Positions 43,494-52,287 of a DNA stretch of 64,000 nt are shown in pieces (the first letter of the stretch is position 1; the number at the start of each line of letters is the position of its first letter). Under the pieces are notes generated by a model. That model saw only the letters and a program-made list of their open reading frames with translations. It was not told the DNA's origin and made no database searches. Source of the DNA: Pseudarthrobacter defluvii. GTDB lineage: Bacteria > Actinomycetota > Actinomycetes > Actinomycetales > Micrococcaceae. The stretch covers positions 3,348,001 through 3,412,000 of the forward strand of contig NZ_CP066362.1 in NCBI RefSeq assembly GCF_030323865.1, read 5' to 3'. The translations under genes and the position numbers were made by a program.

Positions 43494-43769
43494 GTGGCAG
43501 ATACTGGACGGGTAGTTCGACCGGCAGCGACAGCAGACCTAAGGCGCATCCAGGAGATTGAGACAGCCGCAGGGGAACTTTTCCGGGCACTCGGCATGGA
43601 TGCGGTCGCCGATGACCCGCCGCCCACTGTGAAACAACTGAGCGCGTATGTAGCCGCCGGGACGGCGCGGGTTGCGGCCGACCCGGCAGGCGAAGTGATC
43701 GGGTACATCCTTATCGACGCCCAAGCCAATGGGGCCCACATCGAACAGGTCACGGTCCATCCCCGGCAT
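43494..43769 (+). pseudogene. Truncated GNAT acetyltransferase
   Basis: A frame from GTG reads VVRPAATADLRRIQEIE, AAGELFRALG, then EVIGYILIDAQANGAHIEQVTVHPRH, a normal GNAT N-terminal half. Similarity stops exactly where the acetyl-CoA-binding motif (Q/R-x-x-G-x-G/A) should begin. The frame then runs on only as antisense to the next gene. About 92 of roughly 180 residues remain, so it is probably non-functional. Confidence 0.6.
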
Positions 43770-43854
43770 GTTGGCTTCGTGGCCGAGGACAGTGATGTCG
43801 CGCAGGGTCCCCGCCGGGCCTTCCGTTTAAGCAGCCCTGTCCCGGTTAAACAGC

Positions 43855-43892
43855 TCTGCCCGGAAGGAACCATTGGGTACCTTCCGGGCAGA
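43855..43892. terminator. Hairpin terminator
   Basis: A perfect 13-bp stem (43855-43867 with 43880-43892) lies downstream of the binding-protein gene on the minus strand. Confidence 0.7.
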
Positions 43893-43970
43893 TCTGCCAC
43901 CCGCCGTCGAACGTCTGTATTGGGAGGCGTCCCTCCAGACTGTCCGGAGCCATGTTGGCGGTGTGAAGAC

Positions 43971-45344
43971 TTACTTACTGATGGCCGATTTCATCTCATC
44001 GGTTGCCTTCTTCCCTGCATCTTCCGGGGACAAGCGCTCAAAGAGAACTTCGGAGGTGTAGCGCTTAATGATCTCCTGGATGGCACCGGCGCCCTTCGGC
44101 GGCGGCGCGGGGGCCTCACCGAGCTCATTCTTGATCTGGTCGATGAAGTTGACCACCTTGACGTCGGCGGGGGTGAGTTTGGACTGGATGGCTGCCCGGA
44201 CATCCGAGTTCGGGTAGACTCCACGGTCGGCCAGGAGCGCCTCGCCCGCCTTGACGTTGTTGGTCAGGAAGTTGATGAACTTGGCGGTTTCCTGCGGGTG
44301 CTTGGTGCGCGAGGAGGCCGACCAGAACTGCGATGCCTTGTACCAGAGCTCCGCATCGGCGGCGGAGCCCGTCTTGGTGGGGAAGCGCAGGATCTTCAGG
44401 TCCCCGCCACTGGCCTTCTCCAAGGCAGGGGCCTGGTTGGACCACCAGAAGGCCATGCCGTTCTTGCCTGTCGCCAGTCCGCTCTGGTCAAGCGGAGCAG
44501 CCTCGGCCTCCACCACCTCGGACGAGGAAGGCACCGCTTTGTCCTGGCTGAGCTTTTTCAGGAAGGCCCACCACTCGGCAATGTCGCCGGGCTCAAAACC
44601 CAGCTTGCCGTCGGATGTGTACAGCGACTTGCCGTTCTGCCGGAGCCACACGCCCAGGGAGGCCTCGTCGGTTCCGTAGGCGGCCGCACCGTAGGTCCCC
44701 TTGGGGGACTTGGCGGTGATTTCGGCGGCGATGCGGCCGAAATCCTCCCAGGTCCACTTCGAGTCGTCGGGAAGCGGGACCCCGGCGGCTTCGAAGACCT
44801 TCGGGTTGGCAAGGATGGTGGCAGCGTTGATGCCGGCGGCGATGCCCGTCAGGCCCTTCTCACCCTTGCCCGCATTGAGTGCAGCCTCATCCAGCTTGGA
44901 GGTGTCGATGTCGTACTTGGAGAGGTCCAGGAGCGCGCCGCGGCTGGAGTACTCCGTGATGTACTTTTCGTCCATCTGGATGATGTCAGGGGCATCATTT
45001 GCCGCAACCTGGGTTGCCAGTTTGTCCCAGTATCCGCTCCAGTCGCCGAACTCCGGCTTAATCTTGATCTTCGGGTTCTCGGCTTCGAACTGTTTGATGG
45101 CTTCCTGGGTGAGCTGGGCCCGCTTGTCGCCGCCCCACCAGGAGAAGCGGAGTTCGACGGTGCCGTCCGCGTTCTGCGGGGCTGCTCCCCCGCCGCAGGC
45201 GCTGAGAACCATGACGGCGGCGACTGCGGCCGCAACGGCGCCGGCTTTATGGGTTCGGCCGTGGCGGCCGGGGCGCGGTGCGCCTGAAGTGGGTGCCCCT
45301 GCGCGCTGCTTTGCAGCAGCTGCAGGACGGGGAAAAAGCGGCAC
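43971..45344 (-). CDS. Sugar ABC transporter substrate-binding lipoprotein
   Basis: 457 residues from a GTG with GGAG upstream. The N terminus is long and basic before the hydrophobic segment AVAAAVAAVMVLSAC, a lipobox near residue 51. Mature sequence FSWWGGDKRAQLTQEAIKQFE is CUT1-type. Clearly paralogous to the binding protein at 47757 (WTWxDxxRIAAEIT, WxRQNGxxLYT). It is the third gene of the minus-strand operon, but has 239 nt and its own palindromic site upstream, so it may be expressed separately from the permeases. Confidence 0.9.
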   Translation of the reverse strand: MPLFPRPAAAAKQRAGAPTSGAPRPGRHGRTHKAGAVAAAVAAVMVLSACGGGAAPQNADGTVELRFSWWGGDKRAQLTQEAIKQFEAENPKIKIKPEFGDWSGYWDKLATQVAANDAPDIIQMDEKYITEYSSRGALLDLSKYDIDTSKLDEAALNAGKGEKGLTGIAAGINAATILANPKVFEAAGVPLPDDSKWTWEDFGRIAAEITAKSPKGTYGAAAYGTDEASLGVWLRQNGKSLYTSDGKLGFEPGDIAEWWAFLKKLSQDKAVPSSSEVVEAEAAPLDQSGLATGKNGMAFWWSNQAPALEKASGGDLKILRFPTKTGSAADAELWYKASQFWSASSRTKHPQETAKFINFLTNNVKAGEALLADRGVYPNSDVRAAIQSKLTPADVKVVNFIDQIKNELGEAPAPPPKGAGAIQEIIKRYTSEVLFERLSPEDAGKKATDEMKSAISK

Positions 45345-45457
45345 GGTGTACTCCGATCTTCTTTGATCCAGGTGCGGGTGGTGTTCCAAGTGGGGACTTG
45401 GTGCCCGGCAGCAGCAGGGCCGGCCGGGAAGAGCGCGAAAGCGATTTCTAGTTCTGA

Positions 45458-45482
45458 TATTACAAGTCTAAAACTTGTAATA
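45458..45482. promoter_or_regulatory. Palindromic operator (motif C) before binding-protein gene
   Basis: Perfect 10-bp arms TATTACAAGT and ACTTGTAATA are separated by 5 nt. A further TACAAG follows. The type is seen for GntR-like and related repressors, and differs from motifs A and B. Confidence 0.55.
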
Positions 45483-45531
45483 CAAGATTCAGAGTAACAG
45501 TTCTGAAAGATTTCGGACGGCGCAGACAAAC

Positions 45532-45560
45532 GAACGGCCCGCCGCAAGGACGGGCCGTTC
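45532..45560. terminator. Hairpin between permease and binding-protein genes
   Basis: A perfect 10-bp stem (45532-45541 with 45551-45560) lies 24 nt downstream of the permease stop on the minus strand. It would end or attenuate permease transcripts before the binding-protein gene. Confidence 0.65.
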
Positions 45561-45583
45561 GGGATGTGAAGTTGCAGCGCGGG

Positions 45584-46528
45584 TTACTTGATGCCGGTGG
45601 TGGCGATGCCCTTGATGAGGAATCGCTGGCCGAAGAGGAAGACCAGGAAGACCGGCAGCAGGGACACGATGGACATGGCGAACAGGGAGCCCCAGCTCGT
45701 TGCCGACTGCGAGTCCACAAAGGCGCGCAGCGCCACCGGAACGGTGAACATATCGGGATCCGTGAGGTAGATCAGGGCACCGAAGAAGTCGTTCCAGGTC
45801 CAGATGAATGTGAAAATGGTGGTGGTGGCCAGCGCCGGGACCATCAGCGGCAGGATGACCCGCAGGAAGATGCGCGGATGGCCGGCGCCGTCAATACGTG
45901 CCGCCTCATCGAGTTCGCGCGGGATGCCGCGGATGAACTGCACCATGAGGAACACGAAGAACGCGTCCGTGGCCAGCAGCTTGGGGACCAGCAGCGGCCA
46001 GAAGGTGTTCACCCAGCCGATCTGCGAAAACAGGATGTACTGCGGGACGATCACCACGTGGAACGGCAGCATGATGGTCAACAGCATGATGCCGAAGAAC
46101 AGCCGCTTGCCCGTGAACTGGAGCCGGGCGAAGGCATAGGCAGCCATGGAGCACGACACCAGGTTTCCCAGGATGGAGCCGATCACCACGATTGCCGAGT
46201 TCAGCATGTAGTGGCCGAACGGGTGCGTCAGGGCCGACCATCCGGAGGTGTAGTTGCTCATTTCGAGGCTGTTCAGCCACAGTCCGGGCTCCCGGAAGAT
46301 CATCTCGTTGGGGCGCAGCGAGGACACCACCATCCACAGGAGCGGGTAGATCATCAGGGCGCCGGCAAGGATGAGGATGCCGTGCTTCATCAGCGACTTG
46401 CCTCGCTGTGCCCGGCTGAAGGCCAGTGTTCCCCGGGACTCGCGGACCCTGGGCTTGCGGTTGTTTGGCTTGCCGGCGCCGGTGGACTTCCTCTCCGGGG
46501 TGGGCAGCGTCTCAAGCTTAGTCGTCAT
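45584..46528 (-). CDS. Carbohydrate ABC transporter permease (MalG-like)
   Basis: 314 residues, six spans. EAA loop ELDEAARIDGAGHPRIFLRVILP and C terminus FLIKGIATTGIK. The start MTTKLETLP overlaps the upstream permease by 11 nt. The N-terminal 45 residues are basic and hydrophilic. Confidence 0.92.
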   Translation of the reverse strand: MTTKLETLPTPERKSTGAGKPNNRKPRVRESRGTLAFSRAQRGKSLMKHGILILAGALMIYPLLWMVVSSLRPNEMIFREPGLWLNSLEMSNYTSGWSALTHPFGHYMLNSAIVVIGSILGNLVSCSMAAYAFARLQFTGKRLFFGIMLLTIMLPFHVVIVPQYILFSQIGWVNTFWPLLVPKLLATDAFFVFLMVQFIRGIPRELDEAARIDGAGHPRIFLRVILPLMVPALATTTIFTFIWTWNDFFGALIYLTDPDMFTVPVALRAFVDSQSATSWGSLFAMSIVSLLPVFLVFLFGQRFLIKGIATTGIK

Positions 46529-47462
46529 AGAAAACCCAATACTTAGAAGCGATGAAGTTGATGGCGGTGAAGACACCGATGATGAGCAGCAGGACCCACG
46601 CCATGGCTGAGGCGTAGCCCATGTCGAACTGGCCGAAGCCCTTTTGGTACAGGTACAGCGTGAAGAACATGGTGGAGTCCGAAGGCCCGCCGTTGCCGCC
46701 GGAGACGATGAACGCCTGGGTGAACGACTGGAAGGAACCGATGATCTGCAGCACCAGGTTGAAGAAAATGATCGGGCTCAGCATCGGCAGGGTGATCCGC
46801 CAGAACTGCTGGAGCGTGGTGGCGCCATCAACCTTGGCGGCCTCGTAGTACATGTTGGGGATCTGCCGCAGGCCCGCCAGGAAGATGATCATGGGGGCGC
46901 CGAAGGTCCAGACGTGCAGCAGGATGATCGATCCCAGGGCTGTGCTCGGGTCCGAGATCCAGCCCGGGCCCTGGATACCGAACATCGCCAGGACCTGGTT
47001 GACCAGGCCGGTGGTGCCGAAGATCTGCTTCCACAGGATGGCGACCGCCACGGACCCGCCCAGGAGCGACGGCAAGTAGAACACCGAGCGGTAGAACGGA
47101 AGGCCACGAAGTCCCTTGTCCAGGACGAGCGCGATCAACAGCGCCACGGCAAGCTGCAGCGGAACACCCACGAAGACGTAGGTGAACGTGACGCGGAGGG
47201 AGTTGTGGAGCCGGGCGTCGCTGAGCATGCGGGTGAAGTTGTCCAGACCCGTCCATTCCGGCGGCTGGAGCAGGTTGTAGTCCGTAAAGGACAGGTAAAG
47301 GGACATCAGCATGGGGCCGATGGTGATGGCCACCAGGCCCACCAGCCACGGCAGCAGGAAGATGTAGGCGGCCTTGTTGTCCCGCCTGTTGGCCTTCTTC
47401 TCGGCGGCGGTGACTTTGCCCTTCCGCCGGGTAATGGAGCTGAGTTCGCTGATGGCGCTCAC
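46518..47462 (-). CDS. Carbohydrate ABC transporter permease (MalF-like)
   Basis: 314 residues from a GTG preceded by GGAGC. AAYIFLLPWLVGLVAITIGPMLMSLYLSFTDYNLL opens it and the EAA loop is YEAAKVDGATTLQQFWRITLP. It is the first gene of the minus operon, divergent from the binding protein at 47757. The much longer upstream frame runs through the shared promoter region and is not used. Confidence 0.92.
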   Translation of the reverse strand: MSAISELSSITRRKGKVTAAEKKANRRDNKAAYIFLLPWLVGLVAITIGPMLMSLYLSFTDYNLLQPPEWTGLDNFTRMLSDARLHNSLRVTFTYVFVGVPLQLAVALLIALVLDKGLRGLPFYRSVFYLPSLLGGSVAVAILWKQIFGTTGLVNQVLAMFGIQGPGWISDPSTALGSIILLHVWTFGAPMIIFLAGLRQIPNMYYEAAKVDGATTLQQFWRITLPMLSPIIFFNLVLQIIGSFQSFTQAFIVSGGNGGPSDSTMFFTLYLYQKGFGQFDMGYASAMAWVLLLIIGVFTAINFIASKYWVFYDD

Positions 47463-47651
47463 GGAAGCTGCTCCGTCCTGGGGATGTGTTTTGCGGCCAT
47501 GTGGTCTCCTTTGGTCATCGTGGCCTCCACGTTGGTTCATCGCCGGGCGATGGGGGTAACCGGTACCCCGGTGCCGGCGCTGCTCCTGCCCGTGAAAGCT
47601 GAAGCGGTTCCGGTGCCGCGGGGTCCGTTCGAATTGCGGCTCCGTACCAAA

Positions 47652-47663
47652 GTAAACGCTTTC
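47652..47663. promoter_or_regulatory. Motif B LacI operator (upstream copy)
   Basis: GTAAACGCTTTC; its reverse complement GAAAGCGTTTAC has one mismatch to motif B. It abuts the -35 box of the plus-strand promoter. Confidence 0.6.
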
Positions 47664-47692
47664 TTGACTCCTGTATAGCCCTTTGTTAGTTT
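47664..47692 (+). promoter_or_regulatory. Promoter TTGACT-17-TAGTTT
   Basis: The -35 box is at 47664-47669 and the -10 box at 47687-47692. It lies between two motif B sites, so a LacI regulator could block it or loop across it. It would drive the binding protein and the three genes after it. Confidence 0.6.
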
Positions 47693-47696
47693 TTGA

Positions 47697-47708
47697 GAAA
47701 ACGCTTTC
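47697..47708. promoter_or_regulatory. Motif B LacI operator (start-site copy)
   Basis: GAAAACGCTTTC is the exact reverse complement of GAAAGCGTTTTC at 59473 and 59549. It covers the predicted transcription start. Confidence 0.7.
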
Positions 47709-47756
47709 TGTTACCGGCGTCACTCGCGTTCAACCTACCTGCCAAGGGGCACAACA

Positions 47757-49052
47757 ATGAAGTTTGGTCTCAAGAAATCCGTCATGGGCATCACCGGCGC
47801 CTTCGCCGCAGCCGCTCTGGTCCTCACCGGCTGCGGCAGCAGCCCGCAAGCAGGAAAAGTGGGGACGGCAGAAGATCCCGTCACCATCCGATTTGCCTGG
47901 TGGGGCAACGACTCCAGAGCCAAAACCACCATGGAGGTGATCAAGGCTTTCGAAGCCGCGAACCCCACCATCAAGGTCCAGGGCGAGAACACCGAATACA
48001 GTTCCTACTGGGACAAGATGGCCACCCAAATCGCGGGTGGAACAATGCCGGATGTCATCGCTATGAGCGGCGCCTACCCCAGCGAGTACGCCAGCCGGGG
48101 CGTGCTGTTGAACCTGGACAAGGTCAAGGACCAGATCGACACCTCGAAGTTTGCCGAGGGGACCGTGGACCTGGGCAAGATCGACGGCAAGCAGTACACC
48201 ATTACTGCCGGCGTTAACTCGATGTCCATGGTCCTTGACCCCAAGGTCTTCGAGGCGGCCGGAGTGCCGCTTCCAAACGATGAGACCTGGACCTGGGACG
48301 ACTACGCCAGGATCGCGGCCGAGATCACTGAAAAGTCACCGGCCGGAACCTTCGGCACCACGCCCATGGCCAACGATTCCTTCCTCGCAGTCTGGGCCCG
48401 CCAAAACGGTGAGGCCCTCTACACTGACGATGGAAAGAAGATGGGCATCAGCGAGGACACCCTGACCCGCTGGTTCGAACTCAACAAGAAGCTGACGGAG
48501 ACCGGTGGCGCACCCTCCGCCTCCCAGACCGTCGAGGACGGCTCGGCACAGCCCGAAATGACCCTGATGGGCCAGGGAAAGCAGGGAATGAAAATTTCCT
48601 GGAGCAACCAGATGACGTCCTACTCCGGTGCGCCCCTGGTCATGGTGAAGCTGCCCGGCGAAAGCGCCCGGCCCGGTTCCTGGCTGCGTTCCTCCATGGA
48701 ATACGCCATCTCTTCGAAGTCGCCACAGTCCAAGGAAGCGGCCCTCTTCATCAACTACCTGGTCAACAACATGGACGCAGCGTCAAAGATCAAGAGCGAC
48801 CGGGGCATGCCGGCCAACACGGAACTGAAGGCGGGCATCACTCCCTTGCTGAAGGAAACCCAGCAGAAGGAGGCGGCCTACCTTGACCGCATTGCCGAGA
48901 TGAAGATTCAGGCACCCAAGCCGTTCCCGGCAGGCTCATCGGCCACCATGGAAGTCCTGAACCGCTACAACACGGATGTACTCTTCGGAAAGATCTCCCC
49001 TCGCGATGCTGCCAAAGGCATGATCTCCGAGGTCAACCAGAACCTCGCCTGA
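47757..49052 (+). CDS. Sugar ABC transporter substrate-binding lipoprotein
   Basis: 431 residues. Lipobox LVLTGCGSS near residue 25, then RFAWWGNDSRAKTTMEVIKAFE, CUT1-type. It is a paralogue of the protein at 43971 and lies divergent from the two permeases both could serve. It shares an operon with an esterase, the Gfo/Idh-DUF6807 fusion and the M24-fold gene. No permease lies downstream, so it must use the divergent pair or another one. Confidence 0.9.
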   Translation: MKFGLKKSVMGITGAFAAAALVLTGCGSSPQAGKVGTAEDPVTIRFAWWGNDSRAKTTMEVIKAFEAANPTIKVQGENTEYSSYWDKMATQIAGGTMPDVIAMSGAYPSEYASRGVLLNLDKVKDQIDTSKFAEGTVDLGKIDGKQYTITAGVNSMSMVLDPKVFEAAGVPLPNDETWTWDDYARIAAEITEKSPAGTFGTTPMANDSFLAVWARQNGEALYTDDGKKMGISEDTLTRWFELNKKLTETGGAPSASQTVEDGSAQPEMTLMGQGKQGMKISWSNQMTSYSGAPLVMVKLPGESARPGSWLRSSMEYAISSKSPQSKEAALFINYLVNNMDAASKIKSDRGMPANTELKAGITPLLKETQQKEAAYLDRIAEMKIQAPKPFPAGSSATMEVLNRYNTDVLFGKISPRDAAKGMISEVNQNLA

Positions 49053-49097
49053 TCCACCCACGGCGCCCGGAACCATCAGAGTAAGGAGGCCAGCCAC

Positions 49098-50219
49098 ATG
49101 ACTGCAACAGCAAGGCCCAGCGCCATCGCCGGCTATGAGGACTGGCCCGCCTACGTCCGGCAACATCCGCGCCACCAGGCGTCCGGCGCTGCGGCGCAGG
49201 AACTGTCGGACGTGCTGGGCGTCCCGGACCGCGACGCACTTCCCGAGGTAACGGTGCACTGGGAGGAAACGTACGACGGCGCCACCACCTCCCAGCTCAG
49301 CTGGCAGTTGGGCTTCGGGCCACGGACTACGGGCTGGCTGGTGAGGCCGGCCGGGAGTTCCGGCCCCCTGCCGGGTGTCCTGGCACTGCACTGCCACGGC
49401 GGGAACAAGTTCGGCGGGGCCGATCGGCTGGTGGAACTGCCGGACAGCCACCCCTCCGCAGCCGCTGCCCGCGCAGGCCACTATGACGGTCACGCCCTGG
49501 CCACGGACATCGCGCGGCGTGGCTTCGCCGTCCTGGCCCACGACACATTCTCCTGGGGCAGCCGCAGGTTTGACCTCGCAACTCCCCCGTGGCGGACGGC
49601 CTCGGCAGCAGCGGCGAGGCAGGCACAGTGGCGGGAGGACGGCGTCGTGCCAACCGAAGCGGAGGAATACAACGCCGCTGCCGGCTTCCACGAAGACACC
49701 GTTGCCAAAGCGGCCGGCCTGCTGGGCACCAGCCTGGCAGGCATGGTGGCGCACGACGACCTTGCCGCCCTGGACATCCTGGCGTCGCTGCCGGGGGTGG
49801 ACCAGGACAACCTGGGCTGCATCGGCTTCTCCGGCGGCGGCGGCCGTTCCCTTGCCCTCGCGGCCCTCAGCCCCCGCATCGGGGCCGCCGTGGTGACCTG
49901 CATGATGACCACCTTCGAATCGCTCTTCCCCGCCTACCTGGACGCGCACTCCTGGTTGCTGCAGACCCCCGGCCTGTGGAAACTGGGCGACTGGCCGGAG
50001 CTCACCTGCCGGGCTGAAACGGCCCGTTTCCTGGTGCAGTACGCCCTGGCGGATGAGTTGTTCCCGGAAGACGGGATGCGCCAGGCGGACCGGCTGCTGG
50101 AATCAATGCACACCGGCACGGACACCTACACCGGCAGCTTCTGGCCGGGCGGGCACGTGTTCACGGCGGCCATGCAGGACGAGGCCCTGGACTTCCTGGC
50201 CAAAACGCTGGCCCCTTGA
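49098..50219 (+). CDS. Alpha/beta hydrolase, acetylxylan-esterase-like
   Basis: 373 residues. Nucleophile motif IGFSGGGGRS near residue 257, LALHCHGGNKFGG as the oxyanion/HG region, and a C-terminal FWPGGHVF giving the His; an Asp/Glu lies in LADELFPEDG. It belongs to the broad DLH/abhydrolase_7 group, whose members de-esterify sugars or aromatic conjugates. No signal peptide. TAAGGAGG precedes the ATG. The substrate is presumably an ester on the oligosaccharide imported by the adjacent transporter. Confidence 0.8.
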   Translation: MTATARPSAIAGYEDWPAYVRQHPRHQASGAAAQELSDVLGVPDRDALPEVTVHWEETYDGATTSQLSWQLGFGPRTTGWLVRPAGSSGPLPGVLALHCHGGNKFGGADRLVELPDSHPSAAAARAGHYDGHALATDIARRGFAVLAHDTFSWGSRRFDLATPPWRTASAAAARQAQWREDGVVPTEAEEYNAAAGFHEDTVAKAAGLLGTSLAGMVAHDDLAALDILASLPGVDQDNLGCIGFSGGGGRSLALAALSPRIGAAVVTCMMTTFESLFPAYLDAHSWLLQTPGLWKLGDWPELTCRAETARFLVQYALADELFPEDGMRQADRLLESMHTGTDTYTGSFWPGGHVFTAAMQDEALDFLAKTLAP

Positions 50220-50247
50220 CCCCTTTCCAACAGCACCAAGGACTTAC

Positions 50248-52287
50248 GTGACCACACAGCATTCAACCGAATCCAGCCACCAGCGACCCGGATCCACAGC
50301 CACTCCCCGGATTGCGCTGGTGGGCGTACACGGCTTCGGCGAGCGCCACCTCGCCAATCTGGCCCGGCTTGAGGCCGCCGGCGCCCTGGAACTGGTGGCC
50401 GTGGCCGATCCCCTCCCGCCGCAGGCCGGCACGCTGGCCGAGTCGGTCGCCGTGTTCCCCGACCTGGAGGCGCTGCTGGCCGCCCAGCCGGGTGCCGACG
50501 TCGTCATTCTTGCCACCCCCATCCAGACCCACGCCCCACTGGCCCTTGCCGCCTTGGATGCCGGGATGGACGTCTACGTGGAAAAGCCGCCGGTCGCCTC
50601 CCTGGCCCAGTTTGAGCAGGTTCTTGCCGCCGCGCGTGCGAACGGACGCCTGGTCCAGGTAGGCTTCCAAAGCCTGGGGTCACACGCCCTGCCCGCCATC
50701 CGCGCCAGAGTGGCCGCCGGGGAGATCGGCACCGTCCTGGGCATCAGCGCCACGGGCCAGTGGCTGCGGACCAAGGCCTACTTCAAGCGCTCACGCTGGG
50801 CAGGGAAGCGCAGCCTGGACGGCACCGACGTGGTGGATGGCGTGGCCACCAATGCGCTGGCCCACGCCGTTGCCACCGGCCTGTCCCTGGCCGGCGCCCA
50901 CACGCTCGCTGACGTAGCCTCCGTGGAAACCGACCTGTACCGGGCCAATGACACCGAGAGCGACGACACCTCGGTGCTCCGGGTCCGCACGGCCGGCGGA
51001 GACACCCTGCTGTGCGCCCTCACGCTGTGCGCCTCCGAACAGCAGGATCCCACCGTCACGGTGCACGGAACCCGGGGCGACATCACCCTCTTCTACACGC
51101 GGGATGAGGTAGTCATCAGCACCCCCGACGGCGAGCGCAGGGAAACGTACGGCCGCACCGACCTGCTGGAGAACCTGCTGGACGCCCGTGCCACCGGAGC
51201 TCCGCTGCTTGGCGCCCTGCCGGACACCGGCGCCTTCACCGCAGTGCTGGAAGCCATCCGCACCTCCCCGGCGCCGGCCCCGATCGATCCTGCATCAATC
51301 TCGTGGGAGGGCGACGGCGACGACGCCCACCCCGTGGTTCAGGGCATCAGCGACATGATGGGCCGCGCCATCAAGGCGCAGGCAACCTTCGCCGAGCTCG
51401 GCGCCCCCTGGGCCCGGGCCCTTCCGCCGGTACGGACGCTGGCCGTGGACGGCCGGCCGGTGGCCGACTACCAGGACGGCGGCCATATCCGCGCCGTCTC
51501 CTCCCCGCGCCCCTACCTGCACCCTGTCCGGACCCTCGGCGGCACTGTGGTCACGGACCACATGCCGCTGGACCACGTGTGGCACCTGGGAGTGGGGGTG
51601 GCCCTCCAGGACGTGGACGGCGTCAACTTCTGGGGCGGCCGCACGTATACGCGGGAGGCGGGGCAGTACATCTGGCGCCCCGACCACGGCAGCATCAGCG
51701 TATCCACGTCACACCTGAGCGACGCCGGCAGCGGACACGAGGGCCGGCTGCAGGAGACGCTTACCTGGAACGGCCCCGACGGTTCCCCCGTCCTGGGGGA
51801 GGAACGCACCTGGACGTGGTCCGCCGTCGCGCCTTCCATCTGGCGGCTATCCCTGGACTTTGCGCTGTCCCCCGCAGGGGACACGCCGGTCAGCCTGGGC
51901 AGCCCTGGCTCCAACGGCCGCTTCGAGGGTGGCTACGGGGGTTTCTTCTGGCGCCTGCCCGGGTGCGGAGACGCGGCAGTGTGGACGCCGGCCGGCAGCG
52001 GCGAGGCGGCGACCCATGGCAGCGTCACGCGCTGGCTCGCCTGGTCAGGAAAGTTCGACGGCGGCCCGGCCACCTTGGTGTTCGTCGCCCCGGAAGGCTG
52101 CACCGACCCGTGGTTTGTCCGAATGGACGGCTACCCCGGCGTGGGACAGTCGCTCGCCTGGGACCGCCGCGTCATGGCCGAGCCGGGAAACCCGGCGCGG
52201 CGGCACATCACCGTCCTGGTGGCCGACGGAATCCTGGCCACCACCGACATCGAGGCTTTGATCAACCACCAGGGGGACCCGTCATGA
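50248..52287 (+). CDS. Gfo/Idh/MocA oxidoreductase fused to DUF6807 (PmoA-like) domain
   Basis: 679 residues. Residues 1-390 are a Gfo/Idh/MocA oxidoreductase: ALVGVHGFGERH near 28 and EKPPVASL near 112. From about residue 395 a DUF6807/PmoA-like beta-rich domain follows: VRTLGGTVVTDHMPLDHVWH, then GVNFWGG, GRLQETLTWNG and GFFWRLPG. DUF6807 is normally a separate protein. There is no stop or frame break at the join and no sign of error. GTG is preceded by AAGGAC. The oxidoreductase half is a paralogue of 29847; the joint reaction is unknown. Confidence 0.88.
   Translation: MTTQHSTESSHQRPGSTATPRIALVGVHGFGERHLANLARLEAAGALELVAVADPLPPQAGTLAESVAVFPDLEALLAAQPGADVVILATPIQTHAPLALAALDAGMDVYVEKPPVASLAQFEQVLAAARANGRLVQVGFQSLGSHALPAIRARVAAGEIGTVLGISATGQWLRTKAYFKRSRWAGKRSLDGTDVVDGVATNALAHAVATGLSLAGAHTLADVASVETDLYRANDTESDDTSVLRVRTAGGDTLLCALTLCASEQQDPTVTVHGTRGDITLFYTRDEVVISTPDGERRETYGRTDLLENLLDARATGAPLLGALPDTGAFTAVLEAIRTSPAPAPIDPASISWEGDGDDAHPVVQGISDMMGRAIKAQATFAELGAPWARALPPVRTLAVDGRPVADYQDGGHIRAVSSPRPYLHPVRTLGGTVVTDHMPLDHVWHLGVGVALQDVDGVNFWGGRTYTREAGQYIWRPDHGSISVSTSHLSDAGSGHEGRLQETLTWNGPDGSPVLGEERTWTWSAVAPSIWRLSLDFALSPAGDTPVSLGSPGSNGRFEGGYGGFFWRLPGCGDAAVWTPAGSGEAATHGSVTRWLAWSGKFDGGPATLVFVAPEGCTDPWFVRMDGYPGVGQSLAWDRRVMAEPGNPARRHITVLVADGILATTDIEALINHQGDPS

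Noticed and set aside
43452-45287. A 611-codon plus-strand frame covering the GNAT remnant and the binding-protein gene.
   Set aside because: Only the first part (43494-43769) has protein-like similarity. The rest is antisense to a clear ABC binding protein.
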